The notes under the pieces: model-generated
Databases searched by the model: none
What the model saw: only the letters and a program-made list of their open reading frames with translations
What the model was told of the DNA's origin: nothing
From: Vibrio porteresiae DSM 19223
Lineage (GTDB): Bacteria; Pseudomonadota; Gammaproteobacteria; Enterobacterales; Vibrionaceae
Direction of reading: 5' to 3'
NCBI RefSeq assembly: GCF_024347055.1
Contig: NZ_AP024896.1
Span: 1,811,235 to 1,875,234 of the forward strand
Length of the DNA stretch: 64,000 nucleotides
Translations under genes and position numbers: made by a program
Part shown: positions 55,435 to 63,561 of the stretch, in pieces
Position numbering within the stretch: position 1 is the first letter of the stretch
How the letters are laid out: every line of letters starts with the position of its first letter

Positions 55435-56415
55435 TTACCCTTTGTGTTCAGTCATATGTTCATGACTTGTTTCTTGGTCCATTGTCATTGGCGCTCCAGC
55501 TTCTTTCATCTGGCTTGACATATGTTCCATTTTTTCTGCTTCCATCTCGTTCATAGAACCGCCCGGATGCTGCATTACAACTTGGTTGAATAGCCCATCA
55601 GGAACAGATGAATAGTAAGACACCGGATCATTGATGCTCGGTTTAGCCAAAGCTTGGTAATCAGAGAACTCTTTAAGAGCTTGGTTTGATGCTTTGACTT
55701 GAGTAACCCATTGCTTGAAACTCGCTTCATCAGGAAGTGCAGTTGCGGTAAATTTCATATGAGAGAAACCTTCGCCACTGTAACTTGCACCCATACCTTT
55801 GAAGTCACCCGCTTCATTCGCAATCAAATGAAGGCGTGTCACCATTGCAGGCATCGCGTAGATCTGACTTCCCAAACTTGGAATAAAGAATGAGTTCATG
55901 ATGTTGTCTGCAGTGAGTTTGAATTTCACAGGAACATCTTTAGGGAATGCAACGTAGTTAACTGTTGCGATCTTCTCTTCGGGATAGATGAAGAGCCATT
56001 TCCAATCCATTGCAACCACTTCAATGGTCATCGTATGTTGACCATCTTGGGCAATAGGTTTGGAAGGTTCTAGGTGGTGGGTAGAACGCCATGTAATTGT
56101 CGCAAGAATTGCGATAATGATGATTGGAATAGTCCACACAACAACTTCAATTTTGCTGGAGTGAGACCATTCTGGCGCATACTCTTCGTGGTTCGTATTG
56201 CTTGCACGATACTTATAAGCGAAATAAATCGTCATAAGGATCACGGGAATGACAACAATTAGCATCAGAACCAGAGCTGTAAGAATAAGCTCTTTCTCCT
56301 GAACGCCAATATCGCCTTTCGGGTCAAGCAGCACAAATTTACATCCCGATAGAGCGAGGGCTAACATAAGTATCCCTGCCTTCGATATGATGCTTTTATA
56401 TCTTGAGGCTTCCAT
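55435..56415 (-). CDS. cyoA: Cytochrome bo3 oxidase subunit II (CyoA)
   Basis: CyoA is lipid-anchored, with lipobox LALSGC (Cys about 25), two membrane helices (to about residue 110) and a periplasmic cupredoxin-like domain. VVAMDWKWLFIYPEEKIATV and PSLGSQIYAMPAMVTRLHL are typical. The CuA ligands of cytochrome c oxidases are absent, as in quinol oxidases. The C-terminal tail after 290 is Met/Glu/His-rich. First gene of cyoABCDE; an FNR box lies about 370 bp upstream. Confidence 0.96.
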   Translation of the reverse strand: MEASRYKSIISKAGILMLALALSGCKFVLLDPKGDIGVQEKELILTALVLMLIVVIPVILMTIYFAYKYRASNTNHEEYAPEWSHSSKIEVVVWTIPIIIIAILATITWRSTHHLEPSKPIAQDGQHTMTIEVVAMDWKWLFIYPEEKIATVNYVAFPKDVPVKFKLTADNIMNSFFIPSLGSQIYAMPAMVTRLHLIANEAGDFKGMGASYSGEGFSHMKFTATALPDEASFKQWVTQVKASNQALKEFSDYQALAKPSINDPVSYYSSVPDGLFNQVVMQHPGGSMNEMEAEKMEHMSSQMKEAGAPMTMDQETSHEHMTEHKG

Positions 56416-56844
56416 TGACTTTCTCGACTGTATTATTTGCAGACTCCAAGAACAAAAGTGAGCACTTTAGGATTCTGCGGTGGATTTACATATGGTTTTT
56501 ATAATGTGTTGAGCTTGTAGCAACGTTTCCGTAGGCAACATTTGTGAGCACGATAGTCAGAAACTTCGACTTACGTCCAACACCCTAACCAACATACAAA
56601 AACACAAATGTCACAATCGAAAACAAAATGTTACATCCGGCGCATTATGCTTACAAAAACCAGCAATCACAGCAGATTAAAATGCAATCTTACCTTTCAT
56701 AATTGGAAACAATAAGTAAACATTTCCATAACGATGTTAAGGGCTTAACCCTCAATCGCCTGTAATTATAGGCTTTGACCGTTGATTTAGATCAAAAACA
56801 ATTCTATTTTTGTGGACTAAAACCAATTTTTTATTCAGCAGAAG
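56416..56844. other. Divergent control region of cyo and DCC gene
   Basis: This 429-bp gap contains the promoters of the cyo operon (minus) and of the DCC thiol gene (plus). An FNR box lies near the DCC end. No gene was seen. Confidence 0.6.
56782..56795. promoter_or_regulatory. Perfect FNR box
   Basis: TTGATTTAGATCAA is an exact match to the FNR consensus TTGAT-N4-ATCAA. It lies about 50 bp before the DCC gene and 367 bp before cyoA. Control by oxygen through FNR is inferred. Confidence 0.78.
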
Positions 56845-57234
56845 ATGTCACAAATAAAGATCTTTTTTGATGGGAACTGCCCTCTCTGTGTACAAGAAAT
56901 GGACAGTTTAAAACGTCACGATATTCACAACCTCATAACAACTATTGATATCAATCAGTTAGAACACACAACTTATAATGAAATCAATATAGTTGAAGCA
57001 CGTAAAATCATACATGTTGTTAATGAAAATGGCATGATGTTATACGGTTTAGACGGTCTACACTGCGCGTGGTCAGCAGTGGGAAAAGGGTGGTTATATG
57101 GAGTGACTCGTTGGAAAATTTGGCGCAAGGGTTTTGATATTCTTTATCTCTATTTTGCTCGACATCGTTATCGCTTTTCGAAGCTCTTAACAGGCAAAGC
57201 AAAATGCAATAGTTCAACGTGCTTCAAAGAGTAA
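56845..57234 (+). CDS. DCC-family thiol-disulfide oxidoreductase (DUF393)
   Basis: This small protein (129 residues) has the DCC motif near the start: FFDGNCPLCVQEM, with the CPLC pair. The second half (GLHCAWSAVGKGWLYGVTRW) is typical of the family, which is found in bacteria and linked loosely to respiration and redox. Exact substrate unknown. It is expressed from a promoter with a perfect FNR box and lies opposite cyo, suggesting an oxygen-linked role. The ribosome site is weak. Confidence 0.82.
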   Translation: MSQIKIFFDGNCPLCVQEMDSLKRHDIHNLITTIDINQLEHTTYNEINIVEARKIIHVVNENGMMLYGLDGLHCAWSAVGKGWLYGVTRWKIWRKGFDILYLYFARHRYRFSKLLTGKAKCNSSTCFKE

Positions 57235-57252
57235 GAGACCACCATGCATACG

Positions 57253-57265
57253 TTTACAGTGTAAA
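57253..57265. other. parS2-type centromere site
   Basis: TTTACAGTGTAAA is a perfect match to the ParB2 consensus TTTACANTGTAAA. It lies between the convergent DCC and LysR genes, about 5.7 kb from the iterons. Confidence 0.78.
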
Positions 57266-57318
57266 TAGTATGCATTGATAATACATAAGCTCTTTATATC
57301 AATTAGATATTGCACTAC

Positions 57319-58248
57319 TCAGGATGAGCTGTTTGATGTTTCTCCGTCAATAATTGGAGTTTCATCCTCAATGGTCCTAGCCGCACTGATCAAAGCATCA
57401 ATAAATAAACTTAAGGCCTTAGGTTGGTATTTGCGCGCTCGATAAACTAAATAAGATTGGCGAGTACCTCGATGAAACTGCTCCATGATGGGCAGCAGTT
57501 CTAAATGTTTAGCCAATTTTCGTACCGGTAGAGAAGCAACCCCCATACCTTTCTCAACCGCTCGTGTCACTGCATTGATGTCATTAATGACTAACTTCGG
57601 TTTCACCTTTATGACCTCAACCACATGCTCACCTTGATATACCGTAATATCAGAATGGCGATCAGTGAGAATCCAATCGGCATCAGCAAGCTGCTTTACC
57701 GTTTCAATCGGACCATAGCGATCCAGATAAGCTTGGCTGGTATAAAACTGATGCAAAGAGGAAAATAGGGGGCGAGCTACCATTCCCTCCATTCCAGACA
57801 AATCAAAGGTCATCGCTAGGTCTCGATCACTGGCTGGTGATGACAAATCCTGACTGAGCATCAATTCAATATTCACTAAGGGATAGGTTTCGATGAATTG
57901 CTCCACAACCTCAGCCACAAAAGTACGATAGAAGTTATTAGGCAGAGCCAATCTTATGGTGCCAGATACAAGCTGAGTCTGTGTTTGAATATCATCAAAA
58001 GCATACTCCAGATGCTCCATAACGCTTTGTAACGAAGAAAAGGTAATGTCCCCACTTTCTGTGGCCACCAGCTCTCTACCACGCTTTTCAAGCAGTCGAA
58101 AACCCAGTCGCTGTTCCAGCAGGGAAAGTCTTCGTGACATAGTGGATATCGGCAAATGCAATTTTGCTGATGCCTTTTGCAATGACCCCTCTTCAACGAC
58201 GCAGAAAAACAGGTAGAGATCATCAATATTTCCATATATGGAATTCAT
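57319..58248 (-). CDS. LysR-family transcriptional regulator
   Basis: This is a 309-residue LTTR: N-terminal winged HTH (LYLFFCVVEEGSLQKASAKL, then PISTMSRRLSLLEQRLGFRL) and a periplasmic-binding-like effector domain starting near residue 92. The fold matches the CrgA/AaeR-like group (FYRTFVAEVVEQFIETYPLV). The target may be itself or the small DUF2798 gene, which is divergent. A short palindrome, TTCCATATATGGAA (58227-58240), lies at codons 3-7. Ligand unknown. Confidence 0.88.
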   Translation of the reverse strand: MNSIYGNIDDLYLFFCVVEEGSLQKASAKLHLPISTMSRRLSLLEQRLGFRLLEKRGRELVATESGDITFSSLQSVMEHLEYAFDDIQTQTQLVSGTIRLALPNNFYRTFVAEVVEQFIETYPLVNIELMLSQDLSSPASDRDLAMTFDLSGMEGMVARPLFSSLHQFYTSQAYLDRYGPIETVKQLADADWILTDRHSDITVYQGEHVVEVIKVKPKLVINDINAVTRAVEKGMGVASLPVRKLAKHLELLPIMEQFHRGTRQSYLVYRARKYQPKALSLFIDALISAARTIEDETPIIDGETSNSSS

Positions 58249-58332
58249 ATTTCATTTCTTGCTAATGTTTTTCATTATTGAATAGAGATATGGTGTCTCC
58301 CTGCAAGTGTCTTTAGTAAAGAGTGTGACTGA

Positions 58333-58551
58333 GTGAACCAAAAACAATTCTGGCTATCCGCCATTCTCTCATCTTTGGTTATGGGAACCATTATGTCTGG
58401 TGTGCTATCGGGCTACCGAATTGGCTTTGATTGGCCGCAATGGAAAGAAAACTGGCAAACAGGCTTTTGTGTGGCGTGGCCACTCGCTCTGTTTTTAAAT
58501 CTCACCATTTTGCCCAAAATAAGACAGTTGGCGCATTGGCTGGGCAGATAG
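58333..58551 (+). CDS. DUF2798 small membrane protein
   Basis: This 72-residue protein has two membrane helices (about 7-27 and 45-63) and the DUF2798 pattern, with SLVMGTIMSGVLS and WPLALFLNLTILP. Function is unknown. It starts at GTG 58333 and has only a weak ribosome site. It is divergent from the LysR gene, which may control it. Confidence 0.75.
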   Translation: MNQKQFWLSAILSSLVMGTIMSGVLSGYRIGFDWPQWKENWQTGFCVAWPLALFLNLTILPKIRQLAHWLGR

Positions 58552-58555
58552 TTAT

Positions 58556-58681
58556 TATACCCAAATGACCTCAAGATGCAGACTTCAGAGCTTCATCAAC
58601 GGGCACAGGTCAAGCTCAATGACGGCAGGAATGGTCATTCCCTCTCAACGTCATTGGGCTTGTTGAAGTTACTTGGGCTTA
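58556..58681. repeat. Vibrio intergenic palindromic repeat (ERIC-like or MITE)
   Basis: Ends TATACCCAAATGACCT and, read from the other end, TAAGCCCAAGTAACTT form an imperfect terminal inverted repeat of about 16 bp around a 126-bp element. The internal part is rich in short palindromes. It looks like the dispersed non-autonomous repeats of Vibrio (ERIC-like), judged from memory of the end sequence. It carries no gene. Confidence 0.6.
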
Positions 58682-58689
58682 GAAAACAA

Positions 58690-58724
58690 ATACGCCGAGC
58701 TAATGCTCGGCGTATGACACTGAA
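58690..58724 (-). terminator. Intrinsic terminator of yebC-type gene
   Basis: ATACGCCGAGC pairs with GCTCGGCGTAT around TAAT, and on the minus strand TTTGTTTTC follows. Confidence 0.85.
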
Positions 58725-58735
58725 ATATTTAGCAA

Positions 58736-59458
58736 TTAAGCTACGATTTCAGCGTTATGGTAAACCTGTTGAACGTCGTCACAGTCGTCTAGAAGATCAA
58801 GGAACTTCTGGAACTTCTCAGCATCTTCACCAGATACTTCAGTGTTGGTTTGTGGTACGAAAGTGATCTCTTCCACATCAAGTTCCAACTCTGGGAACGC
58901 TTCGTTCAGTGCAGTTTTCGCTTTGAAGAACTCAGTGTGAGGAGCGAATACAGTGATTACGCCATCTTCAAGCTCAACGTCAGTAACGTCAACGTCTGCC
59001 ATCAACAAGGTTTCAAATACAGCTTCGTCATCTTCACCTTTGAACTGGAATACCGCTTGGTGTTCAAACATGTGAGAAACAGTGCCAGGGCTACCGATTT
59101 TTGCACCAGTTTTAACGAAACATTGGCGTACGTCTTGGAAAGTACGGTTGCCGTTGTCAGTTAGACAGTCAACGATAACACTTGCACCGCCAGGACCGAA
59201 ACCTTCGTAACGTGCAGGTTGATAATCTTCACCTGAACCGCCACGAGCTTTATCCAATGCTTTATCAATAACATGGCCTGGTACTTGGTCTTTCTTAGCT
59301 TTAGTGATCAGAGCTCGAAGAGACAAGTTTGCGTCAGGATCTGCGCCGCCATTTTTTGCACAAACGTAAATTTCTTTACCGTATTTGGAATAAACTTTAA
59401 TTTTTGCGCCTTGAGTTTTTGCCATTGAGGCCTTGCGCACTTCAAAACTTCTTCCCAT
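58736..59458 (-). CDS. YebC/PmpR-family protein, chromosome II paralogue
   Basis: This 240-residue cytoplasmic protein has the YebC signatures ARYEGFGPGGASVIVDCLTD and NRTFQDVRQCFVKTGAKIG. It starts MGRSFEVRKASMAKTQGAK instead of the MAGHSKWAN start of the main YebC. It matches the shorter second paralogue seen on Vibrio chromosome II. YebC proteins were described as transcription factors and more recently as translation factors; the role of this paralogue is open. ATG 59458 follows GAGAGAAAATCCCG. Confidence 0.88.
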   Translation of the reverse strand: MGRSFEVRKASMAKTQGAKIKVYSKYGKEIYVCAKNGGADPDANLSLRALITKAKKDQVPGHVIDKALDKARGGSGEDYQPARYEGFGPGGASVIVDCLTDNGNRTFQDVRQCFVKTGAKIGSPGTVSHMFEHQAVFQFKGEDDEAVFETLLMADVDVTDVELEDGVITVFAPHTEFFKAKTALNEAFPELELDVEEITFVPQTNTEVSGEDAEKFQKFLDLLDDCDDVQQVYHNAEIVA

Positions 59459-59545
59459 CGGGATTTTCTCTCTGGTTCTATTTATTGCGGAGGATTTTAG
59501 CAGAAGGAACGATCTTTTCAATTTTCCACTGCAAAGACACAAGCG

Positions 59546-59755
59546 CTATGCTACGCCCATCACTCGTTTGTATTTTTCAACGGATCGCTCAAACCACTCT
59601 TTCTCTTCTTCAGAGCGAATGGTTTTTAGCTTACGAGCTATTTCTTCAGGTCCCGCTTTTGCCTGCTTTAACTTCCAAACGATGTAGGACGCTTGTTTAT
59701 CAAGCTCTACCTTATTTTTCTCTTTGGCGTCTAACAGGGCAAGGTTGTAAGACAT
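59546..59755 (-). CDS. DUF3283-like small helical protein
   Basis: From ATG 59755 (GAGAGTAG upstream) the protein has 69 residues, mostly charged helix: LLDAKEKNKVELDKQASYIV and WFERSVEKYKRVMGVA. I recall the Vibrio DUF3283 family with this ending. Function unknown. It lies between the yebC paralogue and another small gene on the same strand. Confidence 0.7.
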   Translation of the reverse strand: MSYNLALLDAKEKNKVELDKQASYIVWKLKQAKAGPEEIARKLKTIRSEEEKEWFERSVEKYKRVMGVA

Positions 59756-59867
59756 GAATCTACTCTCAGTCAAAAACGTTGCTGCGCAATATATCATAGG
59801 AACGACAAAAATTAAGAGTCAAAATGTGAGTTTACTTAGGATAAATCAAGAAAGGACGAAAAATGCG

Positions 59868-59889
59868 AAGGGTGGCATACGCCACCCTT
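59868..59889 (-). terminator. Intrinsic terminator after small gene 59911-60114
   Basis: AAGGGTGGC pairs with GCCACCCTT around ATAC; minus-strand continuation CGCATTTTTCG. Confidence 0.85.
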
Positions 59890-59910
59890 CAGAGAAATAA
59901 CTGATTTGTG

Positions 59911-60114
59911 TTAATGAAGTAAACCAAGTTCTTTCGCTTCTTCAATGGTTAACCCACTTTCTCGAATCTCACGCAGCATTTCTATGCGGCGACGAGCTTC
60001 AGCAGATTTCAAATCTTTACCAGGTCGGCGTTGCTGAGTATCCACTTCATCCGTGAAGTCCCACTTACTCGACACATTCGCCATATCATCATGGTCAAGA
60101 GAATTAATTGACAT
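59911..60114 (-). CDS. Small conserved hydrophilic protein, unknown
   Basis: ATG 60114 has a strong CGGAGGTG site. The 67-residue protein is highly charged (SSKWDFTDEVDTQQRRPGKD) with a helical tail, RRRIEMLREIRESGLTIEEA. Similar small genes next to rctB occur in V. cholerae by position (VCA0003-0005). I do not recognise a function. The product is cytoplasmic. It is the first gene downstream of the second ATGATCA cluster. Confidence 0.72.
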   Translation of the reverse strand: MSINSLDHDDMANVSSKWDFTDEVDTQQRRPGKDLKSAEARRRIEMLREIRESGLTIEEAKELGLLH

Positions 60115-60731
60115 AAACACCTCCGAACAAAACCATGCTTGGGACAGGTATTCTTTAGCAAACGGCATACTCGTTGTTAAGAGTTTTTATTGAGGAATGT
60201 GATTTACTCGTGGGTTCGAACATATAGTGGTTTGGATGTATACATTCACTTTGATTAGCTCATCAGAGCGCTGTACATTTAAAAAATTCGCTTCTGTAAA
60301 AAACCGCTTAATTTTCATACCCCTTTATTATTACACCAACTTCTCAGCCTTCATTAATTTTACAACCTATAACGTCGTTATGATCATCGTTACGAAAGCA
60401 TGATCATGGAAAGCAATCGGCCGTACAGATCCTCTCCTAAAAATACTCAGACAAAAACAGATCCGGAACAATGATCAAGAGAGTCGAGTGTGGTCTAGTC
60501 GTATGGGGAAAATGCACGAAAGAATGATCAAGGGTAAACAGCAGGCAAAAAAAAGCGAGTTCTTGGGGAGAACTCGCAAACTATTCAGAATGAATGTAAC
60601 AATATGAGCCAATCTATTAATTCATCAGATAGGACAAAAGGTTGTCTATTCGTGGTAAATAGTATCTGCCAAACCGTTTGATAATGTCAGAGTGGCGTCA
60701 GGCTTCTGTCTAATGTTTGTCTATCAAAGAC
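60115..60731. other. Intergenic downstream of rctB with a second RctB-site cluster
   Basis: Four ATGATCA words lie at 60,380, 60,400, 60,471 and 60,524. A terminator follows at 60,545-60,577. No gene was seen. GATCCGGAACAATGATCAAG near 60,460 also resembles the 29/39-mer-like words at the origin. Confidence 0.65.
60545..60578 (-). terminator. Intrinsic terminator of rctB
   Basis: GCGAGTTCT pairs with AGAACTCGC around five bases; on the minus strand a run of eight T follows. It lies about 155 bp beyond the rctB stop. Confidence 0.88.
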
Positions 60732-62708
60732 TCATACTTCTGTCATCAACTCATCTAAAGTACGGTATACCGATTCATCAAGGTGGCCCTCATAAACCTG
60801 CTTACATACTTTACGACGCACAGCCAAACCGGATATCAACCTCTCGATCGAAAGATGACGGTGATTCGATTGACTGTTATACAGTTCAATTAATTTACTT
60901 AAGGTTTCATAAGGGACAACATCATTTCCGACCCTCAAGTAATCAAGCTTATCTACGAGCTCCTGACACTCTGAACGAATTGATGCAGGTGAATGCCCGG
61001 TCATTGCAGCTAAAGCCGCTATACTGCGTTCTAGAGCCTCTGAGGAGGTATATTTCGACAAGGTAATCGTAATTTCATCCGCATTGATCTCAACCAGATG
61101 CTTACGCAGTTTAACGCGACGTCCCAAATTGCCCCTTGGTGATGATGCTTTACGCTGAATCGGTTCAAATTCACCATCAATCACTTCTGATAGCTCTTCA
61201 AGCTTCTGACGCGAGACCATTTCATGACGCAAAGGGTTAGGCAAGGTCGGAGCCATATTGCGCTTACCAGCGTTAGTCGTTCTCGCACGAGAGAAGCGCA
61301 ATACCTCTTCAACATCGCATTTAATGTCGACTTGATAATCATGAACTTTGTCATTTTCCATCAAAGCGGTGATCGTTAAGTGATAACCCCAGAGGTTTAC
61401 CAAAAACTCTTGATCATCGCCCTTCCCTTCTGACAATCGTTTCAGCTCACGGATCAGATCCATCGAAAAACGTCGCCATTCGATGTTACGCGCCAGTTTC
61501 TGATTCAATTCACTGAGCAGCATGACATCGGTGTGGCGACGCGACATACGGCTTCGAAAATACGAATAGAGCTGGAACACCAAGGTATGCTGACGCAAGA
61601 TTTCAGGTGGAAAGAGGAAAAAATAATCTCGGGTTAAGAGCTCTTCAAAGAATGATGGCTCCCACACAAGAATGTACAAATTGGGTTTGATCCGGATCTC
61701 ACCATCACTGTTTTCGGTAGGCGCTTCTTCAGATGCAGTGATCGTACGAGCTAAGAAGCGAAAACGATCGCTCTTAAAACCTTCAGGCATGTTTTCACTT
61801 AACCAACGGCCAGTTAATTCATGCAATTGAAAGTCTGTGAATTCAATACGATCAATACTGTCACGAATCGAATCACGCGCAGGACCGCTGTCTTTTTTGC
61901 CACGTAATTGCAAGATATCCGTGATATATAACGGAGTCTTATTGGGCATCTGGCGCGCATTAAGATGGTAATCTTCTTGATGATAATCGTGGTATTGCAC
62001 TGTCAGAGTGAACAAAGCAAACAAAGTCATCAGATCATCGACAGTCATAATATTCTTCGATGATCGTGTTTCGATCACTGCACGAGTACCTGAAATTGAT
62101 ACCATTGATTTTTGGTAACTTTTACGTGTTCTTGGCGGCGCTAAGGCTTGATCAATGATCCCTGCCCAGTTTGTTGGCGAAACAACGAACTGTTCGGCTT
62201 CATCCTTCATGGCTGGTGGAGTATTTAATCCATGTTCATGAAGCAAACGTTGGTTTACTTGTGTTTGTGCTAGTGCTTTGGATCGTTTGCGTTTTTCACT
62301 TTGCTTCACTGACTCAGTCACAAGACTTGTTGCCCCTAAAACCGAGATCAATTGGTTGGGATTAACAAAGCGATGCAGCATGGTTTTACCCGCCAGCCCT
62401 TCTTCGAAGCGAACTGGGATCTGTTTAAATAAACCCACTGCAACGGCTGCACGTAGGCGTTGTTGGATTGCTGCTCGTGTTAATTTGCCATCAGTGGCTT
62501 CAATGAGCTCAGTGGTCGACACTAATCCATCTTTACTGCGAAAACCCTGAAGGGAGATTAAATTAAGTAATTCGATGATGCTTTTGGTGACACCTTTGAA
62601 ATGCTGGTATTGTTCGATCCAATCAACAGCTGTCTCAGAAACTTCAAAAAGATGACCATCTTTATGGTTTCTTGGAGCCTTGATCAATAATTTTTCTTCA
62701 GAGGTCAT
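60732..62708 (-). CDS. rctB: Chromosome II replication initiator RctB
   Basis: RctB binds iterons and opens the chromosome II origin; it is specific to Vibrionaceae. The protein has 658 residues, the V. cholerae RctB length. From memory, most of the N-terminal three quarters is nearly identical, for example IQQRLRAAVAVGLFKQIPVR, SISGTRAVIETRSSKNIMTV and RSRMSRRHTDVMLLSELNQK. Winged-helix DNA-binding domains lie in the first 480 residues. The C-terminal 150 residues, which take part in control of initiation, are more variable here. The start is ATG 62708. The origin lies directly upstream. A 12-mer-like word, ATGATCAAGAG, lies inside the gene at 61,411. Confidence 0.98.
   Translation of the reverse strand: MTSEEKLLIKAPRNHKDGHLFEVSETAVDWIEQYQHFKGVTKSIIELLNLISLQGFRSKDGLVSTTELIEATDGKLTRAAIQQRLRAAVAVGLFKQIPVRFEEGLAGKTMLHRFVNPNQLISVLGATSLVTESVKQSEKRKRSKALAQTQVNQRLLHEHGLNTPPAMKDEAEQFVVSPTNWAGIIDQALAPPRTRKSYQKSMVSISGTRAVIETRSSKNIMTVDDLMTLFALFTLTVQYHDYHQEDYHLNARQMPNKTPLYITDILQLRGKKDSGPARDSIRDSIDRIEFTDFQLHELTGRWLSENMPEGFKSDRFRFLARTITASEEAPTENSDGEIRIKPNLYILVWEPSFFEELLTRDYFFLFPPEILRQHTLVFQLYSYFRSRMSRRHTDVMLLSELNQKLARNIEWRRFSMDLIRELKRLSEGKGDDQEFLVNLWGYHLTITALMENDKVHDYQVDIKCDVEEVLRFSRARTTNAGKRNMAPTLPNPLRHEMVSRQKLEELSEVIDGEFEPIQRKASSPRGNLGRRVKLRKHLVEINADEITITLSKYTSSEALERSIAALAAMTGHSPASIRSECQELVDKLDYLRVGNDVVPYETLSKLIELYNSQSNHRHLSIERLISGLAVRRKVCKQVYEGHLDESVYRTLDELMTEV
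61407..61417 (-). promoter_or_regulatory. RctB 12-mer-like word inside rctB
   Basis: The minus strand reads ATGATCAAGAG, matching the V. cholerae 12-mer core. It falls in codons for Asp-Asp-Gln-Glu. It may be chance or an extra site for autoregulation or handcuffing. Confidence 0.4.
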
Positions 62709-62846
62709 GTTTAGATCCGTATCACACTAGCCGTAATATTGCCATGATTCCAAGAGAATAAAGAAAATCGGATCATAAATAAAGAAAAATTTGCTGCTTT
62801 TAAATAACTGATCTTTTTGATTATTCTGATTAATAATGATTAGAGT

Positions 62847-62882
62847 GATCTTATGATCTGGAAGAAGATTTTCGCATAACTT
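62847..62882. promoter_or_regulatory. 29-mer-like RctB control site at the rctB promoter
   Basis: TGATCTTATGATCTGGAAGA and the following AGATTTTCG resemble TGATCATCGATCCGGAAAAA then AGATCGTTTG at 63,427-63,456. The shared pattern is GATC[CT]GGAA[GA]AAGAT. In V. cholerae a 29-mer at the rctB promoter is a shortened relative of the 39-mer, so these two places are good candidates. Confidence 0.5.
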
Positions 62883-62921
62883 ATTGATAGTTAATAAATA
62901 AAAATAACTACCTTCAAAAGC

Positions 62922-63042
62922 ATGATCATGCTATTCCCGCAACGATGATCATTATGTATTTGAAAGCATGATCAATAACTTCTTGATCGATGATCATGAT
63001 GATTACGAATAGATGATCAAAAGAACCCCCAAAACATGATCA
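62922..63042 (+). repeat. Six RctB iterons (12-mers) of oriCII-min
   Basis: ATGATCA occurs at 62922, 62945, 62968, 62990, 63013 and 63036. Steps are 23, 23, 22, 23 and 23 bp, about two helical turns, and all copies are in one orientation. Several are preceded by AAAGC or CAA[AC]. This matches the six phased 12-mers of the V. cholerae minimal origin. Confidence 0.92.
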
Positions 63043-63057
63043 TCATTACCGCACAAG

Positions 63058-63066
63058 TTATCCACA
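63058..63066 (+). promoter_or_regulatory. DnaA box at oriCII
   Basis: TTATCCACA is a perfect DnaA box, 15 bp beyond the last iteron, as in V. cholerae oriII, where a single DnaA box is required. Confidence 0.9.
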
Positions 63067-63155
63067 AGATCGGCGTTTAAGTTCTCTCATGGATCGTTTT
63101 AATCTTCTTTCGCTTGCATAAAGTGATGCAAATTTATCTTTGAGTATCCGAAAGC

Positions 63156-63282
63156 ATGATCAAGTGTAAGAACAAAATCGCACACTTGCTTTCTTTTTAT
63201 CCCATTTATCAGTCTGATTAACACGGGTAGTGGAAACCGTTGACCCTGTGGCCTCTCGGGGGATGAATAGAAAGCATGATCA
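63156..63282 (+). promoter_or_regulatory. Two further RctB 12-mers outside the minimal array
   Basis: AAGCATGATCAAG occurs around 63156 and again around 63276, separated by 120 bp. A GC-rich stretch (GGCCTCTCGGGGGATG) lies between them. They should belong to the negative control region. Confidence 0.65.
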
Positions 63283-63426
63283 AGGTGATTTCTATGTTAT
63301 GTCATGATGTTCTCTGTCGGTCGAATTGAGGTAGTTAAACGTTCTGTTATCGTCAAAGCTAGATTTCATCGGACATACGCCGTAATTCAGGTGATAATTC
63401 CCATGCTTCCGGACTAATATTTCACT

Positions 63427-63456
63427 TGATCATCGATCCGGAAAAAGATCGTTTGT
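63427..63456. promoter_or_regulatory. 39-mer-like RctB control site
   Basis: TGATCATCGATCCGGAAAAA followed by AGATCGTTTG shares its core with the element at 62,847. In V. cholerae, 39-mers inhibit initiation. The exact ends cannot be set here. Confidence 0.45.
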
Positions 63457-63497
63457 TCAAAAGAGATATGAGGTGAATTTTGAGCGATATTTTTCCT

Positions 63498-63561
63498 TGA
63501 TCATCGTTCCTGATCGCGATTAATGACCCGGAAGAATGATCACCATTAGCTCCTTGATCAT
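63498..63561. promoter_or_regulatory. Cluster of three ATGATCA words in both orientations
   Basis: CCTTGATCATC at 63494-63504 and again at 63552-63562 is minus-oriented, while GAATGATCACC near 63536 is plus-oriented. This mixed set resembles the incII negative region. Confidence 0.55.

Noticed and set aside
59459..59542. 28-residue N-terminal extension of the YebC paralogue
   Set aside because: No ribosome site for the longer start; GAGAG precedes the ATG at 59,458, which gives the normal paralogue length.
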